From: Planctomycetaceae bacterium
GTDB taxonomy: Bacteria > Planctomycetota > Planctomycetia > Pirellulales > PNKZ01
Reading direction: 5' to 3'
Length of the DNA: 40,965 nt
Assembly: GCA_016793115.1 (NCBI GenBank)
Contig: JAEUIN010000079.1
Coordinates: 1-40,965 of the forward strand
The notes under the pieces are model-generated. The model saw only the letters and a program-made list of their open reading frames with translations, was not told the DNA's origin and made no database searches. The translations under genes and the position numbers were made by a program. This document shows, one piece after another, positions 1 through 11,824 of this stretch (positions are counted from its first letter, which is position 1; every line of letters begins with the position of its first letter).

Positions 1-1
1 C

Positions 2-121
2 GACTCGAGCGTCGGACTGCCGGGAGGCCAGGTGTTCGACCAGCTTGCTCCCATCTACCGCGCGCTCTTGAACGGACGCGGCGTGCCGCGCCGTTCGCGT
101 CGAGACCGGACCCGCAGGTGA
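2..121 (+). CDS. Partial C-terminal end of an unidentified protein
   Basis: Frame 2 is open from the window edge to a TGA at 119-121, giving about 39 residues. The third codon positions are mostly G or C, as in the real genes nearby, and the first part reads like a folded protein (an LPGGQVFDQLAPIYRALL-like stretch), followed by a basic Arg-rich tail. The start lies outside the window and I do not recognise the family. It could also be a chance open frame, since the sequence is short and there is no homology to lean on. Confidence 0.35.
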   Translation, partial: DSSVGLPGGQVFDQLAPIYRALLNGRGVPRRSRRDRTRR

Positions 122-424
122 CGCTCGGACGCGAGGGTCGGATCGAGGTGGGAACACCTGCGCCGGCCCGTGTTGCAGGACCGCCAAGTACGCAGCCACG
201 TCGCCGACTCGGCCCGGCCGAGACGCTACGAGGCGCACTATGCCAAAAACGCCGGCCCGATTTCTAGGCGAAATGAGGGAAAGTTTCGGTTTTTCGGTTC
301 GAGTTTTGGGTGCGGAAAGGCGGGAAAGAACTTGATTTTGGCCGCGCGCTTTTCAGAGCTCGCGGCGTCCTTACCGCGTGGGCCTTGCCGACCACGGCTG
401 CGCCGCGGTGCCCGTCGATCCACC
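122..424. other. Intergenic region, nothing recognised
   Basis: About 300 nt between the putative gene end at the window edge and the stop of the minus-strand thiamine gene. Short frames on both strands lack a convincing start, ribosome binding site or family motif. I saw no clear terminator hairpin for the minus-strand gene. Confidence 0.4.
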
Positions 425-2017
425 CTACAAGCGGCTAACGCTTAACGCTTGTTGCAATTTCACAACGGCAACCGCGGGATCGGGCGCTTGCGTCACCGCG
501 CCGCCGACGGCGACTCGGTCGAGGCCGGCCGCGCGTACTTGAGCGAGATTGTCGGCATCGATGCCGCCGATGGCGAAGGCGGGGAGGCGAATTTCGGCGG
601 CAACTTGGCGAACGAATTCGAGGCCGGGAAACTCGGCGAACGACTTGGTGCCGCTCGGAAATGTCGGGCCGACGCCGAGGTAGTCGGCACCGTCGAGAAC
701 GGCTTGGCGAGCTTGTTCGATGTGATGCGTCGACACGCCGACGAGGCGACCGCCTCCTAAAATAGCGCGAGCCGCGGCGACACCGAGTTCGTCTTGCCCG
801 ACATGCACGCCGTCGGCGTCGGCCAGCCGCGCCAGATCGGGGCGATCGTTCATGATGAAGAGCGTTTCCGACTGCGCAGTCAGCTTGCGAAGCAACCGCG
901 CGCGTGCCAGCAACGTCCGATCGCCGAGCCGCTTATCTCGAAGTTGCAGAATGTCGACGCCGGCGGCGAGGAGCATTTCGACCAGCGTTTGAAACGCCTC
1001 CGGCGAGTCGCTGCCGTCGATGAGCACGTAGAGCCGGGATTGCTCAAGCCTGGCCCGCAGAGAATCAGATTCGTAGAACGCGGCGGCGAGCGCTTTCTGC
1101 AGCGTGTACGATCGATAGCGCAACTGTTCGCATTCGGCGGCGAACGTTGCGCTGCGAGTCTTACCGAACTCTTCCAAACTGCGAAGTGATTCCTGCAAGC
1201 GACGCAGGTTGGCGGTGACGACGTTGCGCAAGTCGTCGCGTCGGCGCTCGCTCTCGGTGGAGATCGTCGTGCCGACGTCGCGGGTCGTGTCGCGGGCGGC
1301 GAGTCGCTCGGCAAGCGGCAACGCCGAGAGCGCCGCGGTGAGATCGTGGCGCAGTTGCTTGCACTCGCGGGTCGCGGCCGCGTCGTTGTCCGTAAATCGC
1401 ACGTAGTCTTCGACGACGCGCAGCGCCTCCCCGGCGCGATTGGCCGCGGCGTCGAGGATGCGCATGATCGACGCGGTCTCACTTGGCAATGCGGAGGGGG
1501 CAGGTGACGCGACCGCGGCGTCGCCGCCGGGCTCTTCTTCGAGCACGGGAGGGGATTCGAAGTCGAGCGGAATCGGCGTCCGATCGATGCCGTAGCGCTT
1601 GCAGATGTCGTCTTCCATGGCGACCGGATCGACGCCGCGGGCCCGCAACTGAGCGCCGACGTCGCCGTCGGCCAGAGCGAGGCCGAGGAGAATGTGTTCG
1701 GTTGCGATCTGGCAAGTCCGCGGATTTTCATCGAGGCGAAGAATCGCGGCATGAATGGCCGTCTCGACCTCCGGGGAAAGCCGCAGTGCAGCCGCGCTCG
1801 GGCCGGCTCCGGCGCGCCGTTTCCGGGGCGTAGCGAAAGAGTCGAGCGTTTCGTCGTCGATCTGCGCTTCACCAAGTTGCTTGGCGGCACGGCTTTCCGG
1901 CTGTTCGAGCAACCCGTGCAGCAGGGCGACGGCGTCGATTTCGTCGTCGTTTGCGGCACGCCAATGGGCGGCCGACGCGACAGCTCGATCGGCGGCGGGG
2001 GTAAAGTTGAATGTCAT
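425..2017 (-). CDS. thiE: Thiamine-phosphate synthase with ThiD2-type and Clp_N-like N-terminal domains
   Basis: A 530-residue protein of three parts. Residues 325-525 are a ThiE TIM barrel, which joins HMP-diphosphate and thiazole phosphate into thiamine phosphate: QLRDK at 358-362, NDRPD at 390-394, DGVHVGQ at 402-408, GPTFPSGTK at 450-458 and AIGGID at 482-487. Residues 184-320 resemble the ThiD2 domain often fused to bacterial ThiE (ILDAAANRAGEALRVVEDY near 187). Residues 1-145 look like a double Clp_N repeat; TEHILLGLAL at 106-115 closely matches the ClpC N-domain encoded nearby. A low-complexity Pro/Ala/Glu linker (155-182) joins the parts. I start at the ATG at 2017 because the upstream in-frame extension is Arg/Ser-rich and unlike the domain; no strong Shine-Dalgarno sequence is visible. 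The ThiE call is firm; the role of the Clp_N part is unknown. Confidence 0.9.
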   Translation of the reverse strand: MTFNFTPAADRAVASAAHWRAANDDEIDAVALLHGLLEQPESRAAKQLGEAQIDDETLDSFATPRKRRAGAGPSAAALRLSPEVETAIHAAILRLDENPRTCQIATEHILLGLALADGDVGAQLRARGVDPVAMEDDICKRYGIDRTPIPLDFESPPVLEEEPGGDAAVASPAPSALPSETASIMRILDAAANRAGEALRVVEDYVRFTDNDAAATRECKQLRHDLTAALSALPLAERLAARDTTRDVGTTISTESERRRDDLRNVVTANLRRLQESLRSLEEFGKTRSATFAAECEQLRYRSYTLQKALAAAFYESDSLRARLEQSRLYVLIDGSDSPEAFQTLVEMLLAAGVDILQLRDKRLGDRTLLARARLLRKLTAQSETLFIMNDRPDLARLADADGVHVGQDELGVAAARAILGGGRLVGVSTHHIEQARQAVLDGADYLGVGPTFPSGTKSFAEFPGLEFVRQVAAEIRLPAFAIGGIDADNLAQVRAAGLDRVAVGGAVTQAPDPAVAVVKLQQALSVSRL

Positions 2018-2217
2018 CGTTGATATGGAATTTCCGCTTGGTCGGCGGCGGGCGGTGCGGCTTGAGCCGAGAGCGCGAGCTGTACGGCTGCGGGCAGCCG
2101 AAGTACGCAATTCCTAACTCGTTATGCCGCTTTTATTTGCCTTGCTGCATTCAAAACCGGGGGGTAGAATTCCGCGGCAATTCGCAACGCTTTCGTGGGT
2201 TTGGAAGGAGCTGAACC

Positions 2218-2892
2218 ATGAGCGGGCCAAATCGGTCTCGTCGACGCCTAACTCCGGCCATCGCCTATGGTTGGATGTGGCCGGGACTGCCTCAACTTTG
2301 GCTCGGCGGTGAGTGGGTCGGGCTAAGTTGGGCGGGGTTGTTTGCCGTGGCCCTGAACGTTCAGTTGCTCACCACCCTAGTTTACCAGGAATTACTGAGT
2401 CCGACTGCCGACTCCGCCGGCTGGTTGATCGTCGGCGGATTCTGGATCGCCGGCATCGCGGTTGGTCGCCGTTGGATCAAAAAGCACGCTCGGACCGCGG
2501 AATCGGCGAAAATCGAACAATCGTTGTTTGCGGAGGCTTTCCATAACTATTTGCAGGCCGATTGGATCGGAGCCGAAACGAAGTGCCGCGAGTTGATCAA
2601 ACGACGTCGCGGCGACATCGACGCCCGGCTGCTCCTGGCGACCGTGATGCGGCACGCAGGACGACTTGACGAGGCTCGGCAGCAGCTCGACGCTCTCGAC
2701 AAGATCGAGGGTTCGGAAAAGTGGGGAATGGAGATTGCGACGGAGCGGCGGCATCTAGACGAACTGCAAGACATTGCGAACAATTCGGGGAATCGGGAGG
2801 CCGAAAACTCGGCGGACGACGCGGACGAAACCGCCGAAACGATTCGCTTTCCGGAACAAGCCGGCGGCGGAGCGATCCGAAACGCGGCTTGA
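2218..2892 (+). CDS. Membrane-anchored TPR-like protein, function unknown
   Basis: A 224-residue protein with two or three hydrophobic segments in the first 85 residues (around 15-30, 35-57 and 65-82), followed by a positively charged stop-transfer stretch. The cytoplasmic part (about 95-175) has helical, TPR-like spacing, including an ALLLATVMRHAGRLDEARQQL-type repeat. The C-terminal 50 residues are acidic and probably disordered. The start has a good Shine-Dalgarno sequence (GGAAGGAG, about 8 nt upstream). It lies about 110 nt before clpC on the same strand and may be co-transcribed. TPR modules usually hold protein partners; a specific function cannot be assigned. Confidence 0.75.
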   Translation: MSGPNRSRRRLTPAIAYGWMWPGLPQLWLGGEWVGLSWAGLFAVALNVQLLTTLVYQELLSPTADSAGWLIVGGFWIAGIAVGRRWIKKHARTAESAKIEQSLFAEAFHNYLQADWIGAETKCRELIKRRRGDIDARLLLATVMRHAGRLDEARQQLDALDKIEGSEKWGMEIATERRHLDELQDIANNSGNREAENSADDADETAETIRFPEQAGGGAIRNAA

Positions 2893-3001
2893 TACGTATA
2901 CATAAGTTGACCAGATCGAAGAAATGGGTTGAAGCGGAGTTGTCGGACGGAGCGCAACAGAGCGGCAGCGAACTTTAGTTAGCTGGAATCGGAGCGAGAA
3001 C

Positions 3002-5599
<2,598 letters not shown>

Positions 5600-5633
5600 C
5601 GTCGTCGTCGACGAATGATCGGTTTGCTTAATC

Positions 5634-5673
5634 AGCCGCTCTTGGGCCGAAAGGTGCAAGAGCGGCTTTTTTT
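5634..5673 (+). terminator. Intrinsic terminator after clpC
   Basis: An inverted repeat of AGCCGCTCTTG and CAAGAGCGGCT (11 bp, perfect) around a 12-nt loop is followed at once by seven T residues. It lies 35 nt after the clpC stop codon. Confidence 0.92.
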
Positions 5674-5913
5674 GTTAGTGGGCAAGATGCCGCCGGTGAT
5701 ACGTCAACGCTATCGCGCGCAGTGCCGTCGTCGCCGGCACGGCATAATCGGCCGAACCGGTAGACTCACGTTCATCTTCGCAAGCCGGCCTAGTCGATAA
5801 TAACGCCGGCGTGTAGACGTATGGCCCCTGCGCGCTCGGCGGCGATTCGGATGGTCGAATCGGCCGTTTGCTGACGTATTGCGCGACCGATTTCCCGACT
5901 CTCAACCCACGTC

Positions 5914-6795
5914 ATGTCGAGCGTTTCTCATCCGACGTCGTCGAACGAAGGCCACGACGGCCCGCGCGGCCTCGTCGGTTCGTTCGGCGACTGGATCGCC
6001 GATTTCGGCGACGTCGTCGTCGGCAACGTCGCGGCGCTCGGCGACTTAGTGATGTTCATCGGCGCCACCCTGCGCTGGACGTTCACGCGGCTGCCGAAGC
6101 GCGAAACCCTGATGCCGAACTTCTACCAGATCGGCGTGCTCAGCTTGCCCGTGATCGCGTTGACGGGCACGTTCATCGGTATGGTGTTGGCCGTGCAGAG
6201 CTACGCGCAGTTTCGCGCGCTGCACATCGAAACGCGCCTCGGCGGCGTGATCAATATGTCGCTCGTGCGCGAACTGGGACCGGTGCTCGCGGCGACGATG
6301 CTGGCCGGTCGCGTCGGCGGTTCGATGGCCGCGGAACTGGGCACGATGCGCGTCACCGAGCAAATCGACGCCCTCTCCAGCATGGGCGCCAACCCGATAC
6401 ACTATCTCGTCGTGCCGCGGTTTCTCGGCTGCCTGATTCTGATTCCCACGCTCACGATCATGGCCGACTTCATGGGGGTCGTCGGCGGCTGGTTTTACAG
6501 CGTGCTGTTGCTCGACATCGATTCGCACCATTACTGGGAACATTCGCAGCATATGGTGGGAATGTTCGACGTGTTCAGCGGTATCTTCAAGAGCTTGTTT
6601 TTCGGCGCAGCCATCGCTCTGATCAGTTGTCATCGCGGCTTCCACTGCGCGCCCGGCGCGGAAGGCGTGGGGCGTGCGGCGACCGCGGCGTTCGTCCACT
6701 CCTTCGTGATGATTTTGGCGATCGATCTGTTGCTCGGGATCTTCCTCGACGCTTTGTATCTGATGATCTGGCCGGAGGGGGTCTCGTACCTATAG
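5914..6795 (+). CDS. mlaE: MlaE-family ABC transporter permease
   Basis: A 293-residue integral membrane protein of the MlaE/YrbE family, the permease of MCE-type lipid transport systems that move phospholipids between inner and outer membranes. The family signature is clear: an [20 protein letters not shown] stretch (about 122-141), then [20 protein letters not shown] near 142-161. Several hydrophobic segments follow. The N-terminal 40 residues are polar. The start is the ATG at 5914, with no strong Shine-Dalgarno sequence. The next gene begins 2 nt after the stop, so mlaE and mlaF are translationally linked. A long open frame continuous with mlaF runs through this gene in another phase; the permease frame is the real one. 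Confidence 0.95.
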   Translation: MSSVSHPTSSNEGHDGPRGLVGSFGDWIADFGDVVVGNVAALGDLVMFIGATLRWTFTRLPKRETLMPNFYQIGVLSLPVIALTGTFIGMVLAVQSYAQFRALHIETRLGGVINMSLVRELGPVLAATMLAGRVGGSMAAELGTMRVTEQIDALSSMGANPIHYLVVPRFLGCLILIPTLTIMADFMGVVGGWFYSVLLLDIDSHHYWEHSQHMVGMFDVFSGIFKSLFFGAAIALISCHRGFHCAPGAEGVGRAATAAFVHSFVMILAIDLLLGIFLDALYLMIWPEGVSYL

Positions 6796-6797
6796 CC

Positions 6798-7649
6798 ATG
6801 GTCGACGACGCACGTCGCAAAAGCATCGATGAGCCGCTGGTTGCGGTGGAAAACGTCACCGTGCGCTTCGGTCGCAATACGATTCTCCGCGGTATCAACC
6901 TGGCGATCCCGCGCGGACAGTCGTTGGTGCTGCTCGGCGAAAGCGGCTGCGGCAAGACGGTGCTAATGAAAACGATCATCGGCTTGGTCCGCCCGGTCGT
7001 GGGACGCGTGATTTACGACGGGCGCGACTTGGCCTCGATGAGCGACCAGGAGTTGACGACGCTGCGGACTCGCTTCGGCTTCGTATTTCAACTGGCCGCG
7101 CTGTTCGACAGCATGACGATTGAGCAAAACGTCGGATTTCCCTTGCGGCAGCATACGAATATGGGACGCGACGAACTGCGGCGCGTCGTGGTGCGCCGGC
7201 TCGGCGAGGTGGGACTGCCGGAGTCGGTTTGCTCGAAGAAGCCCGCCGAACTGTCCGGCGGTATGCGGAAGCGCGTGGGCATCGCTCGGGCCTTGGCGAT
7301 GAATCCGGAATTGATGCTCTACGACGAGCCGACGACCGGGCTCGATCCGATTATGAGCGACGTGATCAACGAGTTGATGATCAGCGTGCGGCGGCAGAAT
7401 CCGGTGACGAGCATCATCGTGACTCACGACATGCATTCGGCGCGCAAGGTGGCCGACCGCGTGATCATGCTCTACCCGAACGCCCGCTTGAAGCCGGACG
7501 AGCCGCAGGTGATCTACGACGGTCCGCCCGATCTCATGGAGCAGGCGCGCGATCCCCGCGTCGGCCAATTTGTGCGCGGCGAGGCGGGGGAACGACTGAT
7601 GGAAATGCGTGAACGGGGCTTAATGAGCGAGGAAACGATCAAGGGATGA
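6798..7649 (+). CDS. mlaF: MlaF-family ABC transporter ATPase
   Basis: A 283-residue nucleotide-binding subunit partnering MlaE. Walker A GESGCGKT is near 48-55, the ABC signature LSGGMRKRVGIARAL near 151, Walker B LMLYDEPTTGLDP near 170-183, and the switch histidine is in VTHDM. The Q-loop region (FVFQLAALFDSMT) has the Mla-type form. I start at the ATG at 6798, 2 nt after the mlaE stop; the same frame is open much further upstream, but that part is antagonised by the mlaE coding frame. The operon continues with the MCE protein 62 nt downstream. The C-terminal 40 residues include a DPRVGQFVRGEAGE motif typical of the family. Confidence 0.96.
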   Translation: MVDDARRKSIDEPLVAVENVTVRFGRNTILRGINLAIPRGQSLVLLGESGCGKTVLMKTIIGLVRPVVGRVIYDGRDLASMSDQELTTLRTRFGFVFQLAALFDSMTIEQNVGFPLRQHTNMGRDELRRVVVRRLGEVGLPESVCSKKPAELSGGMRKRVGIARALAMNPELMLYDEPTTGLDPIMSDVINELMISVRRQNPVTSIIVTHDMHSARKVADRVIMLYPNARLKPDEPQVIYDGPPDLMEQARDPRVGQFVRGEAGERLMEMRERGLMSEETIKG

Positions 7650-7711
7650 CGTCGGCGGCGGCGGGCTCCGAAAGGAGATGAGGCCGCGCACCGCTTAACT
7701 GATCGAGTTTC

Positions 7712-8782
7712 ATGGACGAACGAACCGTACAATTTCGCGTCGGCGTGATGGTCTTGGCCACGGTCTTGATCTTGGCCATCTTGCTGCTGCTCTTCGGCGA
7801 CTTGCCGTCGCTGGTAAAGGGCACGTACACCGTACAGTTCGCGTTTCCGCAGGCGCCGGGGGTCACGCCGGACACGCCTGTGCGAGTCAACGGCATCTTG
7901 ATCGGCCGCGTCCGCGAGGTGGAATTGGATGAAAAAGTCGGCGTAATGATCACGGCCAAAATCGAAGACAAATACGTGCTCTATCGCGATCAGGTCGGTC
8001 GCATCGGCGGATCGCTGCTGGGCGACGCCGTGATTGAAATTGTGCCGGCGAGCGACCCTCGCATTCAACACGTGAAGGTCGAGCCGGGTGAAACGATGCG
8101 TGGACTCGTCGCGAAGGATCCGTTCCAGGCGATCACAAGTCTTGAATCCAACGTCTCCATCGCGTTGGAGTCGATTGCCAAGACGAGCGACGAAATCGGA
8201 CTGTTGGCGGGTCGCGTGAATCGAATCATCGACACCAATGAAGAGCAGATTCAGCGGATCATATCCAACACGGAAGCTACGATCGCGCAATTGCGCGTCG
8301 CCGTCGCCAACGCCGACGAGTTGATCAGCGACCCGATCATGAAGCAGAACCTCAAAAAGACGATCAATGATTTGCCCGGCGTGCTTGATTCGTTGTCGTC
8401 GACGATTACGGGCGTGCGTCAAACCATGCAATCGGCCGATCGCAATTTGGCGAACCTGGAAGGGATCACTAAACCGCTCGGCGAACGCGGGCCGCGGCTG
8501 ATTGAAAGCGTCGACCGTGCGGCGACGCAATTGGACACGGTGCTTACGGAGTTAGGCGGCTTTACGCGGCAGCTGACGAATTCACAAGGCTCTTTGGCTC
8601 GGCTGGTCAACGATCCCACGTTGTATGACAACGTTTCGAACACCGTTTCGAACATTAATGATCTGTCGCGTGAGCTGAAGCCGATCTTGCGCGATTTGCG
8701 GGCCTTCAGCGATAAGGCCGCCCGACATCCGGAACAATTCGGCGTGCGTGGACTCATTCAGTCGAATTCCGGCATCAAGTGA
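7712..8782 (+). CDS. mlaD: MCE-domain lipid-binding protein (MlaD family)
   Basis: A 356-residue protein with an N-terminal membrane anchor (about 8-30) and one MCE domain (about 35-110; a pattern of PGVTPDTPVRVNGILIGRV). The remaining 240 residues are predicted as long amphipathic helices, as in MCE proteins that form a periplasmic tunnel or needle for lipids. It is third in the mlaE-mlaF-mlaD operon. No MlaB or MlaC homologue is adjacent. A GAAAGGAG sequence lies about 40 nt before the chosen ATG and is not ideally placed, but no better start is visible. Confidence 0.93.
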   Translation: MDERTVQFRVGVMVLATVLILAILLLLFGDLPSLVKGTYTVQFAFPQAPGVTPDTPVRVNGILIGRVREVELDEKVGVMITAKIEDKYVLYRDQVGRIGGSLLGDAVIEIVPASDPRIQHVKVEPGETMRGLVAKDPFQAITSLESNVSIALESIAKTSDEIGLLAGRVNRIIDTNEEQIQRIISNTEATIAQLRVAVANADELISDPIMKQNLKKTINDLPGVLDSLSSTITGVRQTMQSADRNLANLEGITKPLGERGPRLIESVDRAATQLDTVLTELGGFTRQLTNSQGSLARLVNDPTLYDNVSNTVSNINDLSRELKPILRDLRAFSDKAARHPEQFGVRGLIQSNSGIK

Positions 8783-8800
8783 TCGCGGGCGCCAGTGCGT

Positions 8801-8837
8801 AAAAAAGTCCTCGCACGAGCGAATCGTGCAAGGACTT
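8801..8837 (-). terminator. Intrinsic terminator of the Tyr/Gly-rich protein gene
   Basis: Read on the minus strand, AAGTCCTTGCACGA and TCGTGCGAGGACTT form a 14-bp stem with one G-T pair around a short TTCGC loop, followed by a run of T. It lies about 38 nt after the minus-strand stop codon at 8875. There is no T run on the plus strand, so it probably does not serve mlaD efficiently. Confidence 0.9.
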
Positions 8838-8874
8838 CGGACCAAATTATTCCGTGCTTTAATTGTGTGCGTAA

Positions 8875-9381
8875 TTACCGCACCCCGGCACCGATCGCGG
8901 CGCCGATGTTGGCACCACGTTGGCCGCCGAGCGCTCCGCCTATCGCCGCGCCGACATTCGCACCGCGGTTGCCGTAACCATAGGTGCCGTTGCCGTAACA
9001 ACTTCCGTACCCGTTTCCGTAGTACCCGTTTCCGTAGTACCCGTTGGTATACCCGTTGCCGTAAAAGTTATTGCCGTAATAGCCGCCGCGGTATCCCGAC
9101 CCATAGTATGTGGGGCCGCCGAAAATGTTTCGGCCTTGCCACATGTATGAGCCCTGGGCATTGGGATAAACCCAATTGTTGTTGTGGTGGACGGCCCACT
9201 GATTTTGCGGCGTCCAATACCACCATTGATTGTTATGGTACTTCCAGCGCCACGCATCCGCGTCGGCTGCGTTCGTGGCGACGTTCGCCGCGACATTCGC
9301 CGCCACTTGCGCTTCGGCCGGGCGCGGGGTCGCGAACATCAACCCGGCGGCGACCACGCAAAGAGAAATGATCGTACGCAT
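8875..9381 (-). CDS. Secreted Tyr/Gly/Asn-rich repeat protein with glycine-zipper tail
   Basis: A 168-residue protein with a clear Sec signal peptide (positive N-terminus, hydrophobic core 4-18, Ala-x-Ala near 22-24). The mature part has Trp-rich stretches (NNQWWYWTPQNQW), then a repeat field of YGNGY and GYYGNG units (about 100-140), then two glycine-zipper-like copies of GANVGAAIGG and GANIGAAIG (about 142-166). The start has an excellent GGAGGAAA ribosome site. Such composition fits an envelope or surface protein; the zipper could insert in or coat a membrane. No enzyme motif is present and I do not recognise a named family. Confidence 0.85.
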   Translation of the reverse strand: MRTIISLCVVAAGLMFATPRPAEAQVAANVAANVATNAADADAWRWKYHNNQWWYWTPQNQWAVHHNNNWVYPNAQGSYMWQGRNIFGGPTYYGSGYRGGYYGNNFYGNGYTNGYYGNGYYGNGYGSCYGNGTYGYGNRGANVGAAIGGALGGQRGANIGAAIGAGVR

Positions 9382-9736
9382 ACTCGTTTCCTCCGAACTG
9401 ATTCATTTGTGTTAATGGCGAGCGCCGTAACTTGAGGCGGCTCGCTGCACATACGGAATTGCACGCAGTGTGCCGGACCGGTTGAGATACGACCGAATCT
9501 TGAGAAAAATTGGGCTGCCGAGGGCTCGGCTATGTCGTCGGTAGTCGCCAAAAAGCGATTTTCGCCCGATTTCTGGCAATTTTCTGCGGCCCATTTCGCA
9601 CCTAACTCGCGTGGCCGGTCCGCCGCTGCATGAGGGGGGCGGGAAGCGGCCCGGCTGTTCGAATTGCGACCTGCGGCCGAAGCGGCCGCGACGCCGCGAA
9701 TCAATCCGATGACGATTCAAAACAGCCGCAGTTGCG
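9382..9736. other. Intergenic region upstream of the Tyr/Gly-rich gene, nothing recognised
   Basis: About 355 nt. It should contain the promoter of the minus-strand secreted protein and the 3' end of the minus-strand gene beyond. Short open frames on both strands have no ribosome site or family motif that I can support. Confidence 0.4.
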
Positions 9737-11824
9737 CTATTTCAAAACCTGGTGCAGACTTCCGAAGTCGTCCGTCCAGACGATCGGCGTGCGCGTCGAC
9801 GGGATCGGTCGAAAGTGGGCGACGACCTCGTCGTCCTGCAGAAACATCTGGTTCTGAGTGAGAATGAGCCAGTCGGAACGCTGCGTCGCTTGCGATTTGT
9901 CGTCGCCGCTACCCACGGAACGAACATCGAAACCGATGTCTGCGGCGAGTCCGCGGACGACCGGGGCAAGATCGACGTTGTTGTTGGAGATGTGCACGAC
10001 GAGCAACCCGCCGGGGGCAAGATGTCCCCGATAGGTTTGAAAGCATTCCCGCGTCAGAAGGTGCATCGGAATGGCGTCGCCGCTGAAAGCGTCGAAGCAC
10101 AGCACGTCAAATTGTTGCGAGCCGGATTGCAGTTCACGTTCGAGACAGACGCGCGCATCGCCCACGACGATCTCCGTTTCGGCCGGCGAGTCGGTTAAGA
10201 AGGTGAAGTATTCCTTCGCCAAGCGGATGACGTCGGGATTGATTTCATAGTAACGGATGGTGTCGCCGGCTCGGCCGTAGACGCTCATCGCTCCGGCGCC
10301 AAGGCCGACAATCCCGACGCGCAGCCCGCGTTTGCCGACTCCCGTCGTCTTGCGCAACGGATGGAGTCGCATGGCGACGCCGATGCCGGAATCGGGACCG
10401 AAGTACGCGGTCGGTCGGCGTCGCAGCCCCTCGTCCAAACACTGTACGCCGTGAACGATTCTGCCGTGGACCATCGCCACCTGTGGGCCGACCGCTTCGT
10501 GGTCTCGGCGGACGATTCGGAGTACGCCGTAGAAGTTGCGCGCCGCGGTGACTTGCGTGGCGTCGCGAGCCAATGCTTGCTTGCCGAGAGCCGTGCAGAA
10601 CACCATGCAGCCGCACCCCAGCGCGCACCAAGCCCAAAGCGGCCTGCAGCGGTAGAGCGGGCAACTGCGATCGCGATCGAGGCAGACGAGAAGCAGCACG
10701 CATGCGCCTCCGAGACCAAGTTGATATTCGAAGAAGCCGGTGAACAGCCGCGGCGCGACCAGTGCGGTGAACAATCCGCCCAGGGCGCCTCCGACGGAGA
10801 TCATGAGATAGAACAGCGTGAGTTGCGAAGGATCGGGTTTGAAACGCACCAACTCCCCGTGGCAGACCATGCACGCGGCGAACAATGCCGTACCGTAGAC
10901 GATAAGTTGCGTGTCATGTCGTAAGGCCGGTCCGTTGTCGACGACGTACCAAGCCGCAGCGGCGGAGACGGCCAAGAGGGGGCCGAACACGTCGCGACGA
11001 TACCAGCGTGGTGCGTCGAACGTGAGGATGAAAGAAACGAGATAGATCGACAGCGGCACGATCCAGAGAAACGGCGTCACGGCCACCTGCTGACAGATTT
11101 GGCTGGTCGTCGCGAGCAGCATGACGGAAGCCGTGCAGGCCAAGAGCAGCCACAAGAGAATCGTGCCGCGCGAGACCCTGACGGCTGCTTCGGTCGCCGC
11201 TTGCGTCGCCGCGGCAGCCTGGGCCAAGGCGGGAGTACTACCGGCGGCGCGAACCAAGCGGACTGCATTCCAACCGCAGAGCAGAACGAATCCGAGATAA
11301 CCGATTGACCAGACGCCGGCTTGGGTACCGAGCTTTAGCGTCGGCTCTACGATGAACGGATAGCTCAATAAGGCGAGTAACGAGCCGACGTTCGACAGCG
11401 CATAGAGGCGGAACGGCGAACGGCCGGGAAACGTCTTGGCGAACCAGCTTTGCAACAGCGGACCGGTCGTCGAGAGCAAAAAGTAGGGCACGCCGATCGT
11501 GCCGCCGAGCAACAAAAGTATGTGCCAAGCCGGCGACTCGTCGCCGTCGGGCTTCCACGAGTCGTCGGGAACGATCGGCAGCGACGCCAGCGAGACGAGC
11601 AGTAAGGCAAGGTGAACGAATCCCTGCGTGCGCGGCTTCCAGCGCGAGGTAGCGAAATGGGCGTAGGCGTAACCACCTAAAAGCAGCATCTGAAACATCA
11701 ACATGCAAGTCGTCCACACCCCAGGGCTGCCGCCGAACCATGGCAGAATGTACTTGCCGATGAGCGGCTGCACTTGGAACAACAAGAACGCGCTAAGAAA
11801 GATTGTGAGCGCGAAGCGAAGCAT
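9737..11824 (-). CDS. Fused MFS-like membrane / spermidine-synthase-like protein
   Basis: A 695-residue protein. The first 440 residues hold about ten to twelve hydrophobic segments, beginning with a typical LFQVQPLIGKYILPWFGG stretch. The C-terminal part (about 460-690) is a Rossmann methyltransferase fold of the spermidine synthase type: a VGIVGLGAGAMS nucleotide loop, acidic YYEINPD, GDARVCLE, and an FDAFSGDAIP region that replaces the polyamine synthase active-site segment. Proteins of this design are common in planctomycetes and usually called fused MFS/spermidine synthase; whether they make polyamines is not established. The gene stands alone on the minus strand. The start at 11824 is the first Met of the conserved N-terminus. 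Confidence 0.88.
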   Translation of the reverse strand: MLRFALTIFLSAFLLFQVQPLIGKYILPWFGGSPGVWTTCMLMFQMLLLGGYAYAHFATSRWKPRTQGFVHLALLLVSLASLPIVPDDSWKPDGDESPAWHILLLLGGTIGVPYFLLSTTGPLLQSWFAKTFPGRSPFRLYALSNVGSLLALLSYPFIVEPTLKLGTQAGVWSIGYLGFVLLCGWNAVRLVRAAGSTPALAQAAAATQAATEAAVRVSRGTILLWLLLACTASVMLLATTSQICQQVAVTPFLWIVPLSIYLVSFILTFDAPRWYRRDVFGPLLAVSAAAAWYVVDNGPALRHDTQLIVYGTALFAACMVCHGELVRFKPDPSQLTLFYLMISVGGALGGLFTALVAPRLFTGFFEYQLGLGGACVLLLVCLDRDRSCPLYRCRPLWAWCALGCGCMVFCTALGKQALARDATQVTAARNFYGVLRIVRRDHEAVGPQVAMVHGRIVHGVQCLDEGLRRRPTAYFGPDSGIGVAMRLHPLRKTTGVGKRGLRVGIVGLGAGAMSVYGRAGDTIRYYEINPDVIRLAKEYFTFLTDSPAETEIVVGDARVCLERELQSGSQQFDVLCFDAFSGDAIPMHLLTRECFQTYRGHLAPGGLLVVHISNNNVDLAPVVRGLAADIGFDVRSVGSGDDKSQATQRSDWLILTQNQMFLQDDEVVAHFRPIPSTRTPIVWTDDFGSLHQVLK

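Noticed and set aside
880..1959. 359-residue minus-strand frame inside the thiamine gene
   Set aside because: Low-complexity Arg/Ser/Pro sequence in another phase of thiE; no start signal and no motif.
5868..6797. Upstream extension of mlaF across mlaE
   Set aside because: The extension is Arg-rich and overlaps the clear MlaE coding frame; the conserved MlaF sequence begins at 6798.
7514..8530. 338-residue minus-strand frame opposite mlaD
   Set aside because: Shadow of the MCE gene; no ribosome site or recognisable fold.
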